Assembly: GCF_047511655.1 (NCBI RefSeq)
Contig: NC_133398.1
Location: 54,961,638-55,025,637 of the forward strand
Direction: 5' to 3'
DNA length: 64,000 nucleotides
Source of the DNA: Castor canadensis
Lineage: Eukaryota > Chordata > Mammalia > Rodentia > Castoridae
Part shown: one piece after another, positions 23,491 through 34,299 of the stretch
Position numbering within the stretch: position 1 is the stretch's first letter
Layout: the number at the start of each line of letters is the position of its first letter
Notes under the pieces: model-generated
Seen by the model: only the letters and a program-made list of their open reading frames with translations
Database searches by the model: none
Told to the model about the DNA's origin: nothing
Position numbers and translations under genes: made by a program

Positions 23491-23560
23491 GTACCTGTTT
23501 GGTTCATCCCTTCTATTATTCTCCTTCTTTCCCTATTCCACTTCTTAAAATGACTTCTAC
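23375..23560 (-). mobile_element. L1 3'-end fragment, antisense
   Basis: 'TTTTTATTAGTATATAATAGTTGTACAGGGGATTTCGTTGTGACATTTGCATATA' followed by 'TGTACCTGTTTGGTTCATCCCTTCTATTATTCTCCTTCTTTCCC' matches the pattern of the longer L1 3' UTR copy at 29.7 kb. A TA microsatellite has expanded inside it. Confidence 0.7.
23435..23486. repeat. (TA)n microsatellite
   Basis: About 26 TA units within an L1 3' UTR fragment. Self-complementary and likely able to extrude a cruciform. Confidence 0.95.
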
Positions 23561-23589
23561 AGTCTTTAGTATTCCAAGAAAGAAATACA

Positions 23590-25635
23590 ATGACTTTTGT
23601 TAATAAATAGGCCTTTTTGGCTTTGCTTAAAGAGTTAGTGAAAAGATTTTACAATTCTGTTATTAATAATTGTTTTAAATTTAATGTTGAAAATCCTAGA
23701 TTTTCTTTTCTCTTCTGTTATAGTAAAAAATAACATTCTTCAGTGCTGTTTCACACTTAGGTCTGTCTTTTTAATTTTAAGTGTGTTTTCTGTCTTTTTT
23801 AAAAAAATAAAAGTTTGCATTGTGTCTATCATAAGGTACAGAGGCATTGATCTTGAATGTTTTGTGTTCTGGGATCTGGGGTTTGTACTCTTAGTATAAT
23901 TTCTGTTTTGAAAACTGAACTCCCAGTGGTTTCTTTCTGATCAGTATATCATAACTTGTTAACATTAGAAAAGTTAGATCATCAAAGCCATCTAACTTTT
24001 GAAGACTGACTGTAAAAAGCAGTGTTAAATAATAAAAAAGGTTCCTCTCTTTTTAAGATGTCCATTTCTCTTAGAGTTCTTGTGGTGTCAATCAAATGAG
24101 TGCAGGTGTGTTTGGTTTTAAGCATAACTGATGATGGAAATCAGAGCTTGCATCTTATAGGCCGAGTAAGAGGAAGGGTTGTTTCAAAATGCAGGGCTTC
24201 CTGGCAGTGCATGAGAGGGCTGGCGCCCAGCCTGACTGATAGGAGCAGCTTCCCACTTGTCAGTGGTCTGTGAAATCTGAAGGTGTCAAGGCTTGTTTGG
24301 TTTCTGAACTGGGGATGCTACCACCTCCACAGGGCATTTGGAAATCTTGGAAAGTGTTTTGTTTGCCACAAAAACTGAAATAGGCTAGTGACATTGCTTT
24401 GTCCAGATTTCAGAAGAATTTACCACAATGATGAATTGTTCTGCCCAGAATATCAGGAAGACCACTAATTGGAATTACTGGGTAGTTATTAATATAAAAA
24501 ATTAGTAAAAATACGATGGTCTTCTCCCCAGAATTCCTACCTGACAGACTTTTTTTTTTTAAGGAATGTTCTGTTTTTTGAAGTATATATACTTACTGCA
24601 AGTTAACAAGTAGAACTCCAAATTACACTTTGCATTCTTGAGTAAATGTGATTTGTAAAGGCACATAGATATTTTATACACTTGGCACACTAAAAACATT
24701 TAGTCATAATCCCCCAAATCAAACACAGATACACTGATATATGCAAATGCCCACCACAGTGTTTGTCATTGTTTGATAAATTAGTACTTTATAATTTTGT
24801 TGAAACTCATAGCTCTTAAGTTTTTGTACTAAAAAAGTTATTATCCTTGTGAGAAATTGCTAACCTGTTATTAGATTTTTAAGTCAGCCAAAAAAGCTTT
24901 ACAAATAGAAACAAATAGAACAGCAATAAAAACCTGTAGAATTTTCACATTCTTATCATTCTGAAATTGTTAGAAATTCTAGCACAAGACTACCTATATT
25001 TGAATTAGGAACAACAATTTTATAATACAGTACCTAACCTCTCACACACATCTGTAACTTCAACCAGCCAGACATATTTGATGAAATCCACTTAGTTGGC
25101 AGTAGAGGTCTTATTTTAGCATATATACAGTGCTATATCTAGAATGACCATGGGTGACACCTCAATACTAGAAGAGGGCAAACAACAAATAACCTTGCCC
25201 TTTTTGGTCTTCTTATCAAGATCAAAATTTGAATATTGATTTTGCTACTGACTAAGGCAGAATCTTGTGCACATTCCTTCATCTGTTTTTGTGGTAAGAA
25301 ACACTTAAAATTTATCTTCAGTTTTTTTAAAGTAGACCATTCACTAATGTTAACTATATTCATATTTTTGGTCCTTAAAAAGAACTTTAATTTTGAAATA
25401 AGCTTGAGCTTAATTCCTCATTTCCTCAGTTTCCTTCACCTAACATTCATTTTTACCATGGCTGTGCAATTTTTCAAATTGGGATATAATTCATTTTCCG
25501 TAAAGTGTAGAGTCAGTGACTTTTAGGTTATCCCCATGATTATGGGACCATCAATGCTGCTTAATTCTGGAACGTTTTCTTCACCTCCAAAAGAAATTAT
25601 ACACAATTATAGTAACTCCCCTCTTCATCTCATTT
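23590..25635. other. SINE-free intronic stretch
   Basis: No gene is seen. About 24061-24470 is high-complexity, relatively GC-balanced and repeat-free, so it is a candidate conserved element. Around 25475-25510 a short L1-like 'GGGATATAATTCATTTTCCGTAAAGTGTA' occurs. Confidence 0.4.
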
Positions 25636-25639
25636 CCCA

Positions 25640-25770
25640 GCCTTAGCATCTTTCACTTCTTGAGGGGTTCTCTTTTCTATAAAATAGGTATAATAATACT
25701 TATATCAGAATATTTTTGAGATAACGTGAAAATGCCTAGCATAATATCTGTCTACTACAAGAGCCAAACA
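25640..25770 (+). mobile_element. MIR-like SINE remnant
   Basis: Resembles the MIR 3' half: TCTTTTCTATAAAATAGGTATAATAATACTTATATCAGAATATTTTTGAGATAACGTGAAAATGCCTAGCATAATATC. Very old and diverged. Confidence 0.6.
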
Positions 25771-26394
25771 CCCATTAATTATAGAAAGTATCATATACTT
25801 TATATGAATTATTTTGGAGGCTGTGTTGTCAGTTTCTAAGTGAGATTTCGCTTACTATATATTGTTTAGCAGACCTACAGTGTGCAAGATACTAAAGAAC
25901 ACAGTGCATATACGCTTACATGCTAAAATAACTAATACGTGGGGAAACCACTTATAAAACCCCAAAAATGGGTATTAAATATTATTTTACAGATGTTAGC
26001 TTAGGTAACATCTCTTGCAATAGGTACTCATGATGCATGCAGATCTTTTTTGTTGATTGAACCTTTATTTTAAAGCATTTTCTGACACATACCTTCATTT
26101 TTAAAAGCATTTTCAGACTTTGTATTTCTGATATTAGAACAAGGTATGGTAAATACTACAGTGTGTTAAAACCACTCAAGAATCATAAAGGTTGTGTTTT
26201 ATCTTAAGTGACAGATCTATATCTCTTGACCTGGATTTGATTAACTTTTGATGACATGATGGCTTGATAGTGGACATACCATTTAACGAAAATATCTGCA
26301 TTATGGGGAATAGTTAAGATTGTGATGTTCTCACCAGCATTTTTGTGAGTGTTTCTAAGCATTTATAGTGCAGCAAGAAGCAACACAGGCAGCA

Positions 26395-26592
26395 TAGGAT
26401 AGCATAGATAGCATCTGTGTCACAAAGACCTGAGTTTGAATCTCAGTTGTGCTGTGGGAAATTTGACAAGGGACAGAATTTCAGTAAGCCTCATTTTCCT
26501 CATTTGTGAATATAAAGAATAATAATTGCCATTGCTTAGTTGAAACAGGGATCAAATAAGACATAGTTTGGATAAGGATGAGCACAGTGAAA
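26395..26592 (+). mobile_element. MIR SINE
   Basis: Core and 3' parts are readable: GACCTGAGTTTGAATCTCAGTTGTGCTG, 'TCATTTTCCTCATTTGTGAATATAAAGAATAATAATTGCC', 'GATCAAATAAGACATAGTTTGGATAAGGATGAGCACAGTG'. A young dimeric SINE is inserted directly at its 3' end. Confidence 0.8.
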
Positions 26593-26596
26593 ACAC

Positions 26597-26825
26597 CAGG
26601 TGGGCACCAGTGCTTGTGTCTGTAATCCTAGCTACTTGGGACACAGAGATCAGGAGGACTGTGGCTTGAGGCTAGCTCAGAGCAAAAAAAGAGAGACCCT
26701 ATCTCAAAAATACCCAATATAAAAAGGGGCTGGCCAAGTGGTTCAAGTTGTAAAGTGCCTACCTAGCAAGAGTGAGGCCCTGAATTCAAACCCCAATACC
26801 ACCAAAAAAATAAAATAATAAATGA
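26597..26825 (+). mobile_element. Dimeric B1 + ID-like SINE, full length
   Basis: Best sense copy in the window. The 7SL part (GGTGGGCACCAGTGCTTGTGTCTGTAATCCTAGCTACTTGGG..., GAGACCCTATCTC) is joined through AAAATACCCAATATAAAAA to an ID-like part (GGGGCTGGCCAAGTGGTTCAAGTTGTAAAGTGCCTACCTAGCAAGAGTGAGGCCCTGAATTCAAACCCCAATACC) and an A-rich tail. The order 7SL then tRNA is that of B1-dID-type rodent SINEs. Internal pol III boxes are still recognisable. Confidence 0.9.
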
Positions 26826-26829
26826 AAAT

Positions 26830-28690
26830 AACCCTAAAATGGTGAATGTCTTTCAGATTTCCTTATGTTTTTTTTTAAAAAGGCTGTTTAGTCCTTTGAT
26901 GCCCACTAATTTATGTGTGATCTTTTAAAATTTGTTTAGTACACTGTCTAGTAAGTCATTTCTGCTTTTGAAGTAGAGAACTGTAATGTTTAAATGAAGA
27001 ATCTGAAGAGCAACAAAAATATTAATTTTCCTAGTTGAGGTTACAGTGGTGGAACTGGTGGGGTTCCAATCAAAAAAGCTGATTTTGTTAAATACAGTAC
27101 CTTCTGTTTATAGTTAGGCCTGCCTTTTGTGAAGTGGCTACAATGTTTTATGGTATTTAAAAAGTAATAAATCTAAGGAAATCTCAGTTCCTAATGTTAG
27201 CTTATGCAAAAATAGAACTGTTGAATTAAATGGGACTGAAGTGTTCATTTGGTGTCAGAATGGTGAACATTATTGGGACTGGCGACAAGCACCGGAATGC
27301 CATCTTTCCCCATTCACTTGACCTGACTACTCTTCTTAGCTTTTGGTATGTCTTACTGTCTTAGCTTTTAGAGTCTTAGTGGCAAAACTATAGTGTTTGT
27401 CACAAATATGCCTGTCTGAAAAGACATATGGCCATTGCAGTATTTTGCCATCATGAAATTAAAGAAATACTTTTTTTTTTTTATTAAGATGAATACTTCT
27501 GAGCAGAAGCAAAGTTGAACTGTAGAGAAGACTTTTGAGTGACAGCTAATGGCTTAAGGGGAAGATGTCATGGATATGAAATGACAGCGAGTTCTTTCCC
27601 CTTTTATGCCAGGGACATTGAAGTTCTCTGAAAGCAAAAGGGAGATAGAGGAACATAAACAGCTGCCCAGTGAATTTGGTAAGAAGGTAAATGATTAAAA
27701 CAGAAAGTGAAGAATGGTAAGGGTTAAGGTGTATGTGATAGCATTCCAGATAGGCACTGTGTGGCATGGACCAGAAGAAGGCACAAGGTCTGGAGTTTTT
27801 CTAACCCAGACTGTCACCAGCTAGCTGTTTGATCTTTGTAACTTCTTTGGTACTTCTTAGAGCTCCTTATCTGAAGAGTAGACTAAATTAAAGATGGAAG
27901 ACAGGTTTGAACTTTCATGCGATGTTGATGGATTGGGTAATGGCTTCTTGAGAAGAGAATCTGGAGACTGCTTTGGGACGTGGGGAAGGAGTTGTGGGGA
28001 GAAGTGCTGCATTTTCTGATGCCTGTTTGTAGGTGATGTGGGTGTATGTTTGCAAGCATGTATGTCTGCAGGTACATGCACCACGGTTGCTGACTAACCA
28101 ACTTACAAATCCTTTTCAGTTCAGATGGCGTGTTTCTTGGCTGTAGGGTTGGGTGGATCTTCTCAGCAGCCTTTGTATTTCTGACTGAGAGAATTTCAGG
28201 CTGGATGCCTAAAATAGAGGCCCATGGTGATGGCGTGTAGGGAGGACTGAAGTGGTTTTTTGTTGCCAAAGTGAAATCTGCGTCACATGCTTTACATAAA
28301 CTCATGTGGAGTCCCCTCCTAACCTTCAGGTCTGGGAGAGTCCAGGGATGCATCCCTTCAGAAAGGTAGCCAGCTAATGAGGCACATGTGGTTAATTGTT
28401 TATGATTGCTTACTATTTGATGTAGGGGATTTATTTCTGTTCTAGGCTACCATTCAAAATTAATTGTATTTTGGGTAGTGTTTTAGTATCACATGGAAGG
28501 AAGATAGGAAGGATGGGGTGATGGTGATGGTACCTGTCTTCTATTTAACATGCTATGAGCAGGCCATTAAAAGATGAAGAACCCTCAGTAACTGGTCCAT
28601 TTATGATTGTCTCAGCAATACTGAGAACAAATATGGTTGCTTTCAGATATAATATATTCACTGTTGGAGAATTATCATTTGACTTAAAGG
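26830..28690. other. Unique intronic sequence
   Basis: No supported gene. A minus-strand frame of about 156 codons at 27883-28353 has no recognisable domain or clear splice context and is probably chance. A T-run is at about 27471-27482. Confidence 0.4.
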
Positions 28691-28693
28691 AAA

Positions 28694-28900
28694 AAAAATT
28701 TTTTTTTTTTTGGTACTGGGGTTTGAACGCAGGGCCTACACCTTGAGCCTCTCCACCAACCCTTTTCTGTGATTTTTTTTTTTTTTTTCAAAATAGGGTC
28801 TCATGAACTGTTTGCCCTGGCTAGCTTCGAACCATGATCCTCTTGATCTCTGCCTCTTGAGTAGATAGGATCACAGGTGTGAACCACTGGCACCTGGCAA
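28694..28900 (-). mobile_element. Dimeric B1 + ID-like SINE, antisense
   Basis: T-run, GGTACTGGGGTTTGAACGCAGGGCCTACACCTTGAGCC, a second T-run, then AGGGTCTCATGAACTGTTTGCCCTGGCTAGCTTCGAACC and GAGTAGATAGGATCACAGGTGTGAACCACTGGCACC. The ID part has lost the 'TTGCTAGGCAGGCGCTCTACC' segment. Confidence 0.9.
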
Positions 28901-29204
28901 GGAAAAGAATTCTTAAGTTTCTAATGTCTCTTATATAAGAAAGCTATCCAGAAATGTTCAAGATTTAATCTACTGTGATAGAAACTCCGTGTTTTAATGA
29001 CTTTTATGTATCAGTTCTTTGTACAAGGAGGGACTTATGTAAGAGCAAACTTGTGTTAGCTCACCTTCACTGACTAGCAAAATTACTAGTTTTCCTTCAT
29101 GTGTGTTCCTTAGAAATTATATGTAGCAACCAAATTTGTGGTACACTTAAACCAGTACAATAGCCTTTTTGTATTTCATCAAATCTGTCTTGGCCACCCT
29201 GAAG

Positions 29205-29300
29205 ACTGTCCCCTAGGGCAGGAGTCATGTTTTATTTATATTTGAATTGCCAACCCCAACACAAGTCTGGCATATGGTAAGTATTGATAAATGTTGAAGT
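29205..29300 (+). mobile_element. L2 3'-end remnant
   Basis: GGGCAGGAGTCATGTTTTATTTATATTTGAATTGCCAACCCCAACACAAGTCTGGCATATGGTAAGTATTGATAAATGTTGAA matches the usual L2 3'-end layout of product-like text then 'aataaatgttga'. Confidence 0.65.
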
Positions 29301-29699
29301 ATAGCTGAAATACTATTTATGTAAGAGCAACCATGAGCTATCTGTGATCAGGTGAAGATCACGTCCATTTTAAAGTATAAGTTGGAGAATCTGGAAATAC
29401 ACTGGATTTTCTGTCCTGCAATTCATATGTGCAACCATGGTATGTTCTGTCATGATCAGTCTTTTTTGAATATGAGAAGTTATTTACTTAATGATTTTGG
29501 AACTATGGGAAGGTTTACAGGATGTATTATAGAAATTAACTTATGAAGTATAAGTGAAAAGTGATTTCTCCATTGATTTTAGAATATGCTCAAGAAATTT
29601 AAACTAGTAACAATTGTTTAGTTTATAAAGTATTTTGTAAAATAATTATATATTTTATTATAATTCACATAACAGATTTTACAGAATTTTTTTGTAAAT

Positions 29700-30130
29700 A
29701 GATCACATTTTGATGTTTTTGTTTTTCATTTTTTTTATCATTGTTTTACTGGGGGAGAACACATTGTAATATTTGCAAAAATTCTTACAACATATCATAG
29801 TTGAATTTAACCCCTCCATCATTCTCTTTTATCCCCCTTCCCCCATTCCTGGAATAAGTTCAGTAGGTCTCATTTTTCCATTTTCATACATAAGTATATA
29901 ATATTTCCAGCATATTGATCTTCCTACACCCTTTTCTTATATTCTTCCCCCCCCCACACACTGGTACCAACCCCCAGACAGGACCTGTTTTACCTTCCTG
30001 TTCTCTGTTTTTGAAAAAAGACATTTTTGTTTGTCTCAGATAGCTGTACATGGAATTTCAAAATGATATTTCCATGTATATATGTATTGTAACTTGAATT
30101 GGTTCATCCCCTCTGTTTTTTTTCTTTCTA
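29700..30130 (-). mobile_element. L1 3' UTR, antisense
   Basis: Plus strand reads T-rich start, 'TTGTTTTACTGGGGGAGAACACATTGTAATATTTGC', 'TTTAACCCCTCCATCATTCTC', C-runs at 29834-29850 and 29947-29957, 'ACTGGTACCAACCCCCAGACAGGACCTGTTTTACCTTCCTGTTCTC'. The C-runs correspond to the G-rich polypurine tract of rodent L1 3' UTRs on the element's sense strand. Confidence 0.75.
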
Positions 30131-30134
30131 TGGT

Positions 30135-30835
30135 GATCAGTTTTTAATAGAAAAAATCCTCAGAACTCAGAAAGTTCCTGGTATTAACTTGCATTTTTTT
30201 TTTTTCTGTAAGAGTCTGTTCAGAATTTAAACTGTCAGTAGAGCTCTGGGCATGAAAAAATTCTTAAGAAACATTTTTGGTAAAAAAATACGTGGTAGGT
30301 TGAAACTTATGTACAGTATAAGTATAGTATTGTGGGGGGGAGCTAATTTAAGTAGATGCAAACATCTGATAGCCTGAGCCATCCAACTTGTATCTGAATG
30401 ATCAGGTTGCCTTCTCCCATGGTGTTTTTACACTATGGATCATAAGGTACAGAAACAGCAAAAACGAAAGGATAGAGGTGCTGAGCTTTTTGAATGTTGT
30501 ACCGGGGGAGATGGTAGTGGAGAGCAGTGCTTTGGAGCCCTAACTCAGGGCAGTTGTGGATGTGATATTCTGGTTCTTCATTTCGCAGTGACATAAGAGA
30601 ACATATCTAGGACACCTCACTGTGGAGGTGGATAGTATGCTTCCTTCTTGGAGAATCAGTGTGATAATTGTCTCAAAGTGCTTTAAAGACTGTGATTCTG
30701 AGATTTTGTCTCTTTCTACAAATACCATTTGAGGACCTCCTTTATGTCAAGCATTTCGGGGTTGCTGGGTTGCCAGTGGGAAGAAGTCGCCTGTGCCCCA
30801 AAGATTCTCCCATATGATGGAATTATGTTTTTTGG
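30135..30835. other. Unique intronic sequence
   Basis: No supported feature besides a T-run (about 30197-30208). Confidence 0.4.
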
Positions 30836-30837
30836 CT

Positions 30838-31030
30838 TTTTTTTTTTTTCTTTTTGGTCGTACTGGGGTTTGAACTCAGGACCTCATGCATGCTAGGCAG
30901 GCGTATTACCACTTGAGCCACTCTGCCACTCTTTTGTGTTGAGTATTTTCACCTGGACTGGCTTCAAACCTTGATCTTCCTGCTCTCTGACTCCTAAGTA
31001 GCTAGGATTATAGGTGTGAACTGCCAGATA
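30838..31030 (-). mobile_element. Dimeric B1 + ID-like SINE, antisense
   Basis: T-run, GTACTGGGGTTTGAACTCAGGACCTCATGCATGCTAGGCAGGCGTATTACCACTTGAGCCACTCTGCC, then TTTTCACCTGGACTGGCTTCAAACCTTGATC and GTAGCTAGGATTATAGGTGTGAACTGCC. Close in form to the 28.7 kb copy. Confidence 0.92.
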
Positions 31031-31034
31031 TTTC

Positions 31035-32495
31035 ATTATGTCTCGGTTTTATATTATTGAGATCTTTGTTGTGGGTCAACTTTATGCTCCAAGAACATGT
31101 AAAGAAAGCAAAATTTTGAAAATGTTTTATTGCTTCTCTGCTTATAAAAGCATTCAGAATTTACCTATAGTATCTTCTACCTCATACACTAGGGCACTGG
31201 GGAGGGAATTTATGGTATGACAAAATTTTTTGGGCAAAGCCAAAATACTCTTAATGTGTTGCACCAGGTGTTTAAGCCCACAAGCCATTTTAATCACATC
31301 ATCGTCTTTGTTAATATAAGTAACTCACTATCACTTGAAATGGACAGCCTAAGGGCCTTTTCTGAATTCTCTGTCAGCAGAGAAGTTTCATTTGCATATA
31401 TGTTTTTTTCTTCACTTCTTTTTTTTAAGTCTTTTGATGTTGGTTCTTCTACCAAAATCTGAAAAGAAAATGATCGATTTTATTTTATTGAAATTATTAG
31501 TCCCAACTTTAATAGTGATTTTACTTTAACAGTTAATTAGCAATGTATCCTCTTCATTCTTGATGACTTTGGTGAGGGTTTGTTTAGAACCTGGGAGAAG
31601 TTAGGGTTGATTGACTAGAGTTGAACTTCGTAAGAAATGAGACATGAAGTTATATTCTTGAATTGGTTTTCTAGAATTTTTTTTTTTTTTTTTTTGCTGG
31701 AAAGAAGAGTGTGGGGAAAGTTTAAAAACAAATCAGAGTTAAACCAGAGATTACTTCACATTCATGGCCATATAATTGTTTGGAATTCTGTTGAATCTGC
31801 ATATACACCTTTATGTTTTTGAGACTATGTTATTGATAGCTTACTTCATATTTGCATTCATTTGACTCCACCAAACAGTGATTGCTAACTGTAACTTTAA
31901 AATAATGTGACCTCTAATCCTTTGTCCAAATCAGAACAAATTGTGTTTGAAAGCAGGGCGATGAGGATACCTTGAATGAGCACAGGCTCAAATCACAAAG
32001 GAAAGGAAATTATGGAGAGGAGGGAGCCATACCTTTGTTTCCCCCAAATCCTAATCTGGGAACCATTAGTAGGACCATCTTGCTGTGAGGCTCATTCATA
32101 GCGTGAGAGGCAATTTCTAAAACTGCTAAAACCAATCCCTGTAGGGTTTTAGAGATTAAACTCACCACCTTGTGTTATAACCAGATGAAAATAATTATGT
32201 AGTGCAGCCTGCTGAGTGGGGTGAAATAGATTTCTAGTGCCAGGATTCTTAACTAGGTGGGCTGGGTGCTGCGTTTTACTGAAGACACCTGCCATTGAAA
32301 GTGTTATCCTATTAAAGTGAGTCTCAAAACTGGTCAGCCTAGGAAAGAAACAATATAGCTTCAGACACTGATTCTAAAACCTCTTCCAAATGAAATGTGT
32401 GTTTCTTGGCAAGAAACTCTCATATTTAAAATGTGATACCAGAACTCTGCCTTGCACATACTAGTTTTCTGTTAAGTTGATGTCAAGGAAATAAT
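31035..32495. other. Unique intronic sequence
   Basis: No supported gene. A poly-T of about 18 nt sits at 31678-31695. Around 31900-32300 is repeat-free higher-complexity sequence. Confidence 0.4.
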
Positions 32496-32498
32496 TTC

Positions 32499-32802
32499 TT
32501 TTTGGTGCTTCTGGGATTTGAACTTAGGGCCTCATCTTTGCTACCACTTGAGTGGTGCCTCCAGCTGTTTTTTTGCTTTTAATTATTTTTCAGATAGTCA
32601 CATGTTTTTGATCAGGGCCAGTCTCAGACCTCAGTCCTCCTATCTACTGCTTCCTGTGTAGCTAGGACTATAGATGCACTACCTGGTTTGTTGGTGGAGA
32701 TGGGACTCGCTAACTTGCCCAGGGTGACTTTGAATAGTAATTCCTCCAATCTCTGCCTCCTGAGTAGCTGGGATTACTGGTATGCACCATCGTACCGGCT
32801 AA
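32499..32802 (-). mobile_element. Composite ID-like + B1 + B1-like SINE
   Basis: Antisense three-part element: ID-like (GGTGCTTCTGGGATTTGAACTTAGGGCCTCATC...), B1-like unit ending 'GTGTAGCTAGGACTATAGATGCACTACC', second B1-like unit with 'GCCCAGGGTGACTTTGAATAG' and 'CCTGAGTAGCTGGGATTACTGGTATGCACCATCG'. Same order as the 16.0 and 43.7 kb copies. Confidence 0.82.
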
Positions 32803-32829
32803 GTAAAAGAATTTTTATAAGTACAAACG

Positions 32830-32958
32830 CAGTGCAGGCGCAGTTTTCTCCTCTGTGAATTAAGGATAATAATAGTACGTAACTCACAGGGTTATGGGGG
32901 TGAGGATTAAATGAGCTGCTATGTATAAAGTGTTTATAAACACACTTAACAGGAAAAA
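32830..32958 (+). mobile_element. MIR SINE remnant
   Basis: CAGTTTTCTCCTCTGTGAATTAAGGATAATAATAGTACGTAACTCACAGGGTTATGGGGGTGAGGATTAAATGAGCTGCTATGTATAAAGTG is a clear MIR 3' half. Confidence 0.82.
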
Positions 32959-33207
32959 AAATCAAACATTTATGACAGATTGAAAATCAGTCTCACTGAA
33001 GTAGCAAAAAAATTTGACAGCACAGAAAGGCAAACAGTGTTTGTGATTGCTGTTATTGACATCTCATCCATATGCGTTGCTTTTCCATTTGTGCAGGACA
33101 GTGTTGTCACTGCACATACTTAGTAGCTTAGTTGTTTTCAACAATGGTGTGAAATTTGTGATGGTGGAATGAAGCCAATATAAATGAATAAGACTCTTTA
33201 AGTATAC

Positions 33208-33414
33208 TTTTTTTCTTTTCTTTTTCTGGTAGCATTGGGGTTTGAACTCAGGGCCTTGCACTTGCTAGGCAGGTGTTCTACCATTTGAGCTGTGCCCCTA
33301 GCCCTTACTGCTTTAGTTTATTTCTCAGATAGGATATCAGTTTTTGCCCAGGACCCTCCTATCTATCTCTCCCTTGCAGTTGGGATTATAGGCCTGTGCC
33401 ACTATGCCAGCTAG
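33208..33414 (-). mobile_element. Dimeric B1 + ID-like SINE, antisense
   Basis: TTTCTGGTAGCATTGGGGTTTGAACTCAGGGCCTTGCACTTGCTAGGCAGGTGTTCTACCATTTGAGC, then CAGATAGGATATCAGTTTTTGCCCAGGACC and GTTGGGATTATAGGCCTGTGCCACTATGCC. Complete but diverged. Confidence 0.9.
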
Positions 33415-33417
33415 ACT

Positions 33418-34200
33418 AGACTTTTCTTACAGTACCCATGGGTATCCATGACTGACTTGTCCCAAAGAGTCCTGAATTGTATGCAGCAGTAATAAACCTC
33501 ATACAAGTGAGACTGTCAAAGATGCTTTTCCCATTGCAGGATTACTAAGGTTTCACATAAAAAACAAAACTGCCAATGAAGATGGGGGAATTCATTCCAT
33601 ATTAAACTTTTTTTTTTTTTAACCTGTTTATTTGAAAACTGTCTTGAGTGCAGATGGGTTCAGAATAGGAAGGCTAAAAATCCTTTACCATTATGATACA
33701 TATGGGTGAGGAGACCTGTATCATTTTGATGATCAAGTAAAATCCTAAAATAGTAATTGAGGTAATTAGGAATGCACACCTTGGTTTCCAAATAAGTGCC
33801 TCTGAATTTTCTAAAGAAGGTGTCATTGCTGTAAGGGCAATGGGCCCCAGTGAGAAGACAGTGGCATTGCTTAACTGCCTATGGTCGGCTAGCAGGTAAG
33901 TATGGGAGTCTGACCCAAAGCCTTGTAGACGTTCCTATTTTTCCAGCTGCCACTCATTGTAAATAATGTGGAGAGAGGAGTAAAGTGGCCACAGTTTTCA
34001 GATGTATTGATCTGTTTTTGGAGTATTTGAAACAAATGAACATTGACCCTAGGAAGTGGACTTGGGCGGGGGGCGGGGGGGTTGTAAATTTATAGCATTG
34101 AATCCTTTTATTTGTATGGTTTAACTGAAGAGTGAAAATTAAATACTACAGATATAAGTATTATTTTGATTTAGGAGGGTTTTTGAAACTGTCCAGTGGC
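33418..34200. other. Unique intronic sequence with a strong donor-like site and a G-rich tract
   Basis: CAG|GTAAGT at 33895/33896 follows an open stretch that could be a cryptic exon (see findings). A G-run tract lies at 34064-34081. No gene is asserted. Confidence 0.4.
34064..34081 (+). repeat. G-rich tract (G-quadruplex-like)
   Basis: GGGCGGGGGGCGGGGGGG in AT-rich surroundings contains enough G3 runs to form a quadruplex with very short loops. Confidence 0.7.
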
Positions 34201-34205
34201 AAACT

Positions 34206-34298
34206 TTTTTTTTTTTTTGTGGTGTTGGGAATCAACACCTGGTCTGTGCACATGGCTAGGTAAGTGCTCCATTACTGAGCTCTGTCCCCAGCCCCAGT
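34206..34298 (-). mobile_element. ID-like SINE
   Basis: T-run, GTGGTGTTGGGAATCAACACCTGGTCTGTGCACATGGCTAGGTAAGTGCTCCATTACTGAGCTCTGTCCCCAGCCCC. It has the '..ACTGAGC..CCCAGCCCC' form of classic ID/sciurid-like copies, which suggests an older subfamily. Confidence 0.82.
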
Positions 34299-34299
34299 C

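Noticed and set aside
23406-23553. Open frames with (Tyr-Ile)n
   Set aside because: Translation of the TA microsatellite inside an L1 3' UTR.
26720-26810. tRNA gene suggested by box A/B-like sequence
   Set aside because: It is the tRNA-derived part of a SINE. No cloverleaf, and it is followed by an A-tail.
28120-28180. Acceptor-like 'AATCCTTTTCAG' followed by an ATG frame
   Set aside because: The frame closes after about 20 codons and there is no donor.
27883-28353. 156-codon minus-strand frame
   Set aside because: Low-complexity-free but no domain or family recognised. Expected by chance in 64 kb.
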